10,094 bases of DNA from Chrysiogenia bacterium (GTDB lineage Bacteria > JAGRBM01): assembly GCA_020434085.1 (NCBI GenBank), contig JAGRBM010000337.1, positions 1 through 10,094 on the forward strand, written 5' to 3'. The position numbers and the translations under genes were made by a program. The notes beneath the pieces were generated by a model that had not been told where the DNA came from, did no database searches, and saw only the letters and a list, made by a program, of their open reading frames with translations. Shown one piece after another: positions 6,232 to 10,094 of the stretch; within the stretch, counting starts at the first letter, position 1; each line of letters starts with the position of its first letter.

Positions 6232-9200
6232 TTACGGAACGATCGCAGTTGCCACGGCGGGCTCGCCTGCGTTCCCCATGCAGATCAAAAAGAGTTCGGT
6301 TCCGCCCGCCTGAGCGTGGGCGAGCATTCCGCCGTCGAGATCCGCTTCGGGGATCACTGCCACGGCGTCGTTTGCGTCATTGAAGAGGAAGCAGTTGCCC
6401 GCATAGGCGCCGGTCCAGGTGATGTTCGTGCCGTCGGCGCTGAAGCTGTCGATGCGCACCGCGAAGGGATCGTAGTGACGCCCGCCGTCGGGGGTCTCCG
6501 TGTTCACGCCGTCGATGTCGCTCTGGGTTTGCCCGTCGGCGCGGGTCGTTTGCGCCTGCCAGGTTCCGAACCCGAGCGCGGCGCTGGCGATGCCGGGGTT
6601 GCCGGCGTCGATGCAGGAGGTGTCCGCGCCGGCAGGGTCGAGAAAGCTCATCGGGCTCGCCGTGGCGTATTCAAAGGGCAGGCCCGCGAGCATCACGTTG
6701 CCGGTGCCCGCGATGCCGGTCTCGTTGCACGAGTAACTCGCAAGGAGGGTGCCGCCGATGATGTTGAGCTCCGAAGTCATCGGGGAACCGCCGTCGTCCT
6801 GATCGAGATTCCCATAGAAGGCGGCATTGCTGATTTCGTAGTCGCCATCGATGGTGGCAACCGCGCCGCCCACGCCGTCGGTCATGTCACCGGTGTCGGC
6901 GTCCGCCTGGTTGGAATCGAAGGTGACGTTGACGAACTCACCGAAATCGTTGGTGCTGCCATCGAGCAGGATCGCGCCGCCGCTCTCGGCGGCCACGTTG
7001 CCGCGAAAGGTCACGTTGGCAAGCAGGAAGGTATCGTCAGTGTCGACAGGCTGAGTGATCTCTCCCGCGCGCAGTCCGCCGCCGACGATGGCCGTGTTCT
7101 CGCTGAAGGTCGCACCGACGATCGTGACCAAGCCGCTGTCGATGTTGACCCCGCCCCCGTAGTCGGCCTCATTGCGCACGAACGTGACGTTGCTTGCTGT
7201 CACAACGGAACCTTGATTGGCGACGTCCAGGCCGCCTCCGACACTGGTTACGTCTCCCATATTGTGAACGAACGCGACGTTGTCCAGATCTAGCGTAGTG
7301 GAGGCGCTCTCCATGCCGGCCGTGGCGGAATAACCGGTGTTTCCGACAATCAGCACGTTGGAGAACGAGATTGTGGCGCCGAAGTTGTAAATCGTCGCGC
7401 CGTCCGTGTGGTTGTCGTGGAAGATTACGTCGTCGACGAACATCTCATCGAGGCCGGCGCCGAGATTGGCCATGCCCGCACCCGTGGTACAGTAGGGGCC
7501 GAACTGCGGGCAGCCCGCTTCGGTATTTCCTCCGGTGACGCGGAATCCCGAGATCCGGGTGTATCCGGCACCCCAGATCACGCTCGCGGCATCGTCCAGG
7601 GTCGGCCCGTCGTCGGTCTGGTCGCCATTGAGGATCGAGGGATTGGCGACCCAGTCGCGCGCGCCGCGCATGGTTTCGGTCCCGGTAAAACCGCCGAAGA
7701 GCGAGCCGCCGGGCACCATCTGGGCCACGGGGAAGTTGCTGCCCGAGGTATAAGTCCCCGCCGCCACCCAGACCTCATCGCCGTATTCGGCCGCGTCGAT
7801 AGCGGGCTGGACCTTCGTGAAGGCTGTCGCCCAGGTGAACCCGTTTTCGGTACCGGACACGTTGGAGACGTCGACGTAGAGCACGCCCTCGGCACCGATG
7901 CACGGATCGGGCGGGTCGATCACGTCACCGTCATTGTCGGCGCGCAGCCCGTCGCACTGGCCGTCCCCGTCACTATCAGCGTCATTGGGGTTGGTAAGAG
8001 CCGCAACTTCGTCGCCATCGGACAGGCCGTCATCATCTGAATCAGCGTCGGTCGGATCGAGTTCAAAGGGATCGCGCACGCCGTCGTGGTTGAGATCCTC
8101 GAGCCCGTCGGAGAGCCCGTCGCCGTCGGTGTCGACAAGTGTTGGATCGAATCCGCCGATCACCTCCACGCCGTCGAGAATGCCGTCGTTGTCGGAATCG
8201 GAATCGCCGGCGTCGCTGCCGTAGATCACCTCGTCGGCGTCGGAGAGCCGGTCGAAGTCCGAGTCGATGAGAATCGTCACGACCAGCGGATCCGAGACGT
8301 TGCCGTCGGTGTCGGTCACCGTGAAGGTGAGCGAATCCTTGTCGTTGTAGTTCATGTCCGGCGTGTAGGTGACGCTCAGCGGTGCCGGGCCCGTGTTCAC
8401 GTCCAGCGAGCCGTTGACCGGAAGCATCCCCACGTTCACCGTCAGCTCGGCTACCAGGTCCTCCCCATCGACGCCAGTCAGCTCGATGACGCCCGAGCTG
8501 TTTTGCACCACGCTGACCTCGAGGTCGGCCACCGCCACCGGCGCCAGGTTGACGTCATAGATCTCGCTCTGAATACCACTGAGGTTGCCCGCGCTGTCAC
8601 GTGCCAGGAACTTCACCGTGAACAGGCCGCTGGCCAGATCGCCGACCACCGTGATGGAAGAGCTCCCCACCGTTACGGTGCCGTTTCCAGCAAAATCAGG
8701 ATCGCTGCCGTCGAGTGTGTAGGAGATGGCCCCGCAGGCAACGTCATCGCTGCAGACGAGCAGCACGTTCACTGGCGCATCGAACATGCCACCCGAGGGG
8801 CTGGCAATCACCATGGGGGAGATCACGTCTGTATTGATCTGCGTAAGCGTATCGTCGTCCGAGACCGCGTCGCCGTCGAGATCCACACCGATGGGAGTGT
8901 CCATCGCATTGACGACCACGGCGACGTTCTCTCCGCTTTCATCGGCCACTGTGTTGAGGCGCACCATCGGCGGGCTTCCGGCGATGAGGAAGAACTCCGC
9001 AATGCCGTTCCCGTCCTGATCGATCCCCACACTGCCGGAAGTGTCCGAGGGTATGTAGATCCACTCGGGGACCGCATCCCCGCTCAGATCCACGCCGTCG
9101 GCCACGCTGTCGTTGTCCACGTCAACCGTGGTCCCTTCAACGGTGGTGCCGCCGGTAGTAGGAATCCTGATCGTCGTCACCGGCGAAAGAAGCTCCGTCT

Positions 9201-9291
9201 GCGCGATCGCATTGCCCGTTTCGGTCCCCTCGCATCCTGCAAGCACCTGAACCAGCAGGGCTAGCCCAATCCATCCCCAAGCGATCCTCAT
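6232..9291 (-). CDS. Large modular surface lipoprotein (chitobiase-type Ig, cadherin-like, TSP3 calcium repeats, beta-helix, C-terminal Ig-like module)
   Basis: The 1019-residue product has a short signal with a good lipobox LAGC (Cys20). In order: acidic repeats of the form VDLDGDAVSD (about 55-150); an Ig-like domain of chitobiase/hexosaminidase C-terminal type (about 158-246) with its hallmark YTLDGSDP; a cadherin-like/Big domain (about 250-341) with SLTFTVTDTDGNVSDP; TSP3 calcium-binding repeats (about 343-464, for example DTDGDGLSDGLEDLNHDG); a Pmp-like right-handed beta-helix (about 469-895) opening with TWATAFTKVQPAIDAA and GDEVWVAAGTY; the TTRADG...GRHYDP closing motif; and the 74-residue Ig-like module (946-1019) with Cys967 and Cys1004. 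It is most likely a surface adhesin or matrix protein; no enzyme active site is evident. Its ATG overlaps the upstream regulator's TGA (ATGA), with GGAGG ten bases before, which points to coupled translation. Two smaller relatives of its C-terminal half follow. Confidence 0.9.
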   Translation of the reverse strand: MRIAWGWIGLALLVQVLAGCEGTETGNAIAQTELLSPVTTIRIPTTGGTTVEGTTVDVDNDSVADGVDLSGDAVPEWIYIPSDTSGSVGIDQDGNGIAEFFLIAGSPPMVRLNTVADESGENVAVVVNAMDTPIGVDLDGDAVSDDDTLTQINTDVISPMVIASPSGGMFDAPVNVLLVCSDDVACGAISYTLDGSDPDFAGNGTVTVGSSSITVVGDLASGLFTVKFLARDSAGNLSGIQSEIYDVNLAPVAVADLEVSVVQNSSGVIELTGVDGEDLVAELTVNVGMLPVNGSLDVNTGPAPLSVTYTPDMNYNDKDSLTFTVTDTDGNVSDPLVVTILIDSDFDRLSDADEVIYGSDAGDSDSDNDGILDGVEVIGGFDPTLVDTDGDGLSDGLEDLNHDGVRDPFELDPTDADSDDDGLSDGDEVAALTNPNDADSDGDGQCDGLRADNDGDVIDPPDPCIGAEGVLYVDVSNVSGTENGFTWATAFTKVQPAIDAAEYGDEVWVAAGTYTSGSNFPVAQMVPGGSLFGGFTGTETMRGARDWVANPSILNGDQTDDGPTLDDAASVIWGAGYTRISGFRVTGGNTEAGCPQFGPYCTTGAGMANLGAGLDEMFVDDVIFHDNHTDGATIYNFGATISFSNVLIVGNTGYSATAGMESASTTLDLDNVAFVHNMGDVTSVGGGLDVANQGSVVTASNVTFVRNEADYGGGVNIDSGLVTIVGATFSENTAIVGGGLRAGEITQPVDTDDTFLLANVTFRGNVAAESGGAILLDGSTNDFGEFVNVTFDSNQADADTGDMTDGVGGAVATIDGDYEISNAAFYGNLDQDDGGSPMTSELNIIGGTLLASYSCNETGIAGTGNVMLAGLPFEYATASPMSFLDPAGADTSCIDAGNPGIASAALGFGTWQAQTTRADGQTQSDIDGVNTETPDGGRHYDPFAVRIDSFSADGTNITWTGAYAGNCFLFNDANDAVAVIPEADLDGGMLAHAQAGGTELFLICMGNAGEPAVATAIVP
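7900..8265 (-). repeat. TSP3 calcium-binding repeat region of the large lipoprotein
   Basis: This DNA encodes residues 343-464, a run of Asp-rich units such as DSDSDNDGILDG, DTDGDGLSDG, NHDGVRDP, DSDDDGLSDGDE and DSDGDGQCDG. The alternating Asp/Asn positions match TSP3 calcium-binding loops. The units form a stiff calcium-dependent stalk in known proteins. Here they sit between the cadherin-like domain and the beta-helix, as a spacer would. Confidence 0.85.
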
Positions 9292-10094
9292 GACTTCTTA
9301 TCCTCCGTTAACGGAACCACATGGAAGCCCAGGGTGTAGACTTCCTTGGGTTCGCCCGAATCGTTGTTGTCTTTGTCTGCTTTGGTTTCGTGCCAGGCCG
9401 TGATCTGCTGAAGGAGCTCGCGCCGAAAGTCGTCGATTTCGGCGCACACCTGCTCGTATTCCCTGGCCGTGAGATTCACGGTGACCGAGGTGATGTTGCG
9501 CTCGCTTTGCGGAACGCCGTCCAAACTCTTGATCGCCTTTTCCCACATGGTGCGGTGGAAGTTGCGGGCCGCCAGCGATTGCAGGGTGGGCTGGGAGAGC
9601 AGCGTCGGGCTCGCCGGTTGCAGGCGGCCCTCGTCGTCGCGAATGGCCAGTCCGGTTTTCTCCAGAAGGGTGATCGCCCGGCGGACTTCGCTGGGTTTGA
9701 CCTGGGCACGAAATCGCTTGGCGATCCACGCCGGGTCTTCACGGAAATCCTCGTGGTGCATCAGTTCGCGAATGGGAATCGCGATCCAGTGGGTGTAGAC
9801 GTCGAACTGCGCCTTCTTGAGTTCCACGCCCTTGCTACGCGCCCTGCGGATGCGGCGAAGCAGTCCGTAATACTCGTTGCGCTCGGCGTCGCTGCTTGCC
9901 TGTCCCAGCAGCACCAGCGCTTCGAAGAGCTTTTCTTCGCTCTCACTGAGGCCCAGCCCGCGGGCGAACTTGGGAATGGAGGCTTCTGAGAGATTGCGCT
10001 TTCCATCGGCCACGAGCATCAGGAAATTGGAGGTAGAAAACCCGGCACGCCGCGAGAACTGCCGGTAGGAAAATCCGCGCTGGGTTTCCTTGAG
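9288..10094 (-). CDS. TIGR02147-family regulator, 5' end outside the window
   Basis: The visible 268 residues run off the window edge: the frame stays open past the internal ATG at 10019 and encodes LKETQRGFSYRQFSRRAGFS and then NFLMLVADGKRNLS. This matches the N-terminal helix-turn-helix-like region of TIGR02147 (DUF4423-type) proteins, so only about 10-25 codons should be missing. The middle has the family pattern of helices (LGLSESEEKLFEALVLLGQA, YYGLLRRIRRARSK, HWIAIPIRELMHHEDF), then a winged-helix-like part (VKPSEVRRAITLLEKTGLAIRDDEGRL). The C terminus, EVYTLGFHVVPLTEDKKS, is also typical. Family members are presumed DNA-binding regulators; targets are not well known. Its TGA overlaps the ATG of the large lipoprotein, so it is the first visible gene of the operon and the obvious candidate regulator of it. 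The promoter is outside the window. Confidence 0.85.
   Translation of the reverse strand, partial: LKETQRGFSYRQFSRRAGFSTSNFLMLVADGKRNLSEASIPKFARGLGLSESEEKLFEALVLLGQASSDAERNEYYGLLRRIRRARSKGVELKKAQFDVYTHWIAIPIRELMHHEDFREDPAWIAKRFRAQVKPSEVRRAITLLEKTGLAIRDDEGRLQPASPTLLSQPTLQSLAARNFHRTMWEKAIKSLDGVPQSERNITSVTVNLTAREYEQVCAEIDDFRRELLQQITAWHETKADKDNNDSGEPKEVYTLGFHVVPLTEDKKS
9302..9306 (-). promoter_or_regulatory. Ribosome binding site of the large lipoprotein, inside the regulator gene
   Basis: GGAGG on the minus strand lies ten bases before the ATG at 9291 and within the last codons of the TIGR02147 gene. Together with the ATGA stop/start overlap it supports this start and suggests that translation of the two genes is coupled. 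Confidence 0.6.

Noticed and set aside
7900-8265. CRISPR-like or noncoding repeat array
   Set aside because: The DNA repetitiveness comes from Asp-rich TSP3 units in frame in the lipoprotein; units vary in length and there are no regular spacers.
2696-9291. Pectate lyase or other polysaccharide-cleaving activity of the beta-helix proteins
   Set aside because: The fold family includes such enzymes, but no catalytic cluster could be identified, and the GGA/FxxN turns and closing motifs match noncatalytic Pmp-like surface proteins better.

Overview
The window looks like chromosomal DNA of a high-GC Gram-negative bacterium. It encodes lipoprotein signal peptides, surface-type beta-helix proteins with thrombospondin type 3 (TSP3) repeats, a TIGR02147-type regulator and an acyl-CoA dehydratase/thioesterase pair. 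TIGR02147 regulators and beta-helix lipoproteins of this kind are best known from deltaproteobacteria-like groups (Bdellovibrionota, Myxococcota and relatives) and Fibrobacterota. That placement is an inference and no marker gene here settles it.

Layout. (1) Positions 1-1239, plus strand: a two-hotdog MaoC-family dehydratase, then 15 bp later a PaaI-family thioesterase; together they look like a small acyl-CoA metabolism operon. (2) Positions 1240-1760: a gene-poor stretch between convergent gene sets. It holds a 23-bp copy of the 3' end of a tRNA-Asp without the rest of the tRNA, an adjoining inverted repeat, and decayed-looking short reading frames. (3) Positions 1761-10094, minus strand: five tightly packed genes. 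Read in transcription order they are a TIGR02147-family regulator (its first codons lie outside the window), a 1019-residue modular lipoprotein whose ATG overlaps the regulator's stop codon, two shorter lipoproteins (580 and 584 residues) with identical 19-bp spacings, and a membrane-anchored GGDEF diguanylate cyclase.

How the genes may work together. The three lipoproteins share a chlamydial-Pmp-like right-handed beta-helix, rich in GGA and FxxN turns, and an exactly 74-residue C-terminal Ig-like module with two cysteines. The first also carries a chitobiase-type Ig domain, a cadherin-like domain and calcium-binding TSP3 repeats. The two short genes are clear tandem duplicates, including the spacer and ribosome binding site. 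The likely picture is a surface or adhesin operon. A TIGR02147 regulator translationally coupled to the first lipoprotein could control it, and a diguanylate cyclase at the distal end could link it to c-di-GMP (attachment versus motility). The gene order is seen directly; the joint function is inference.
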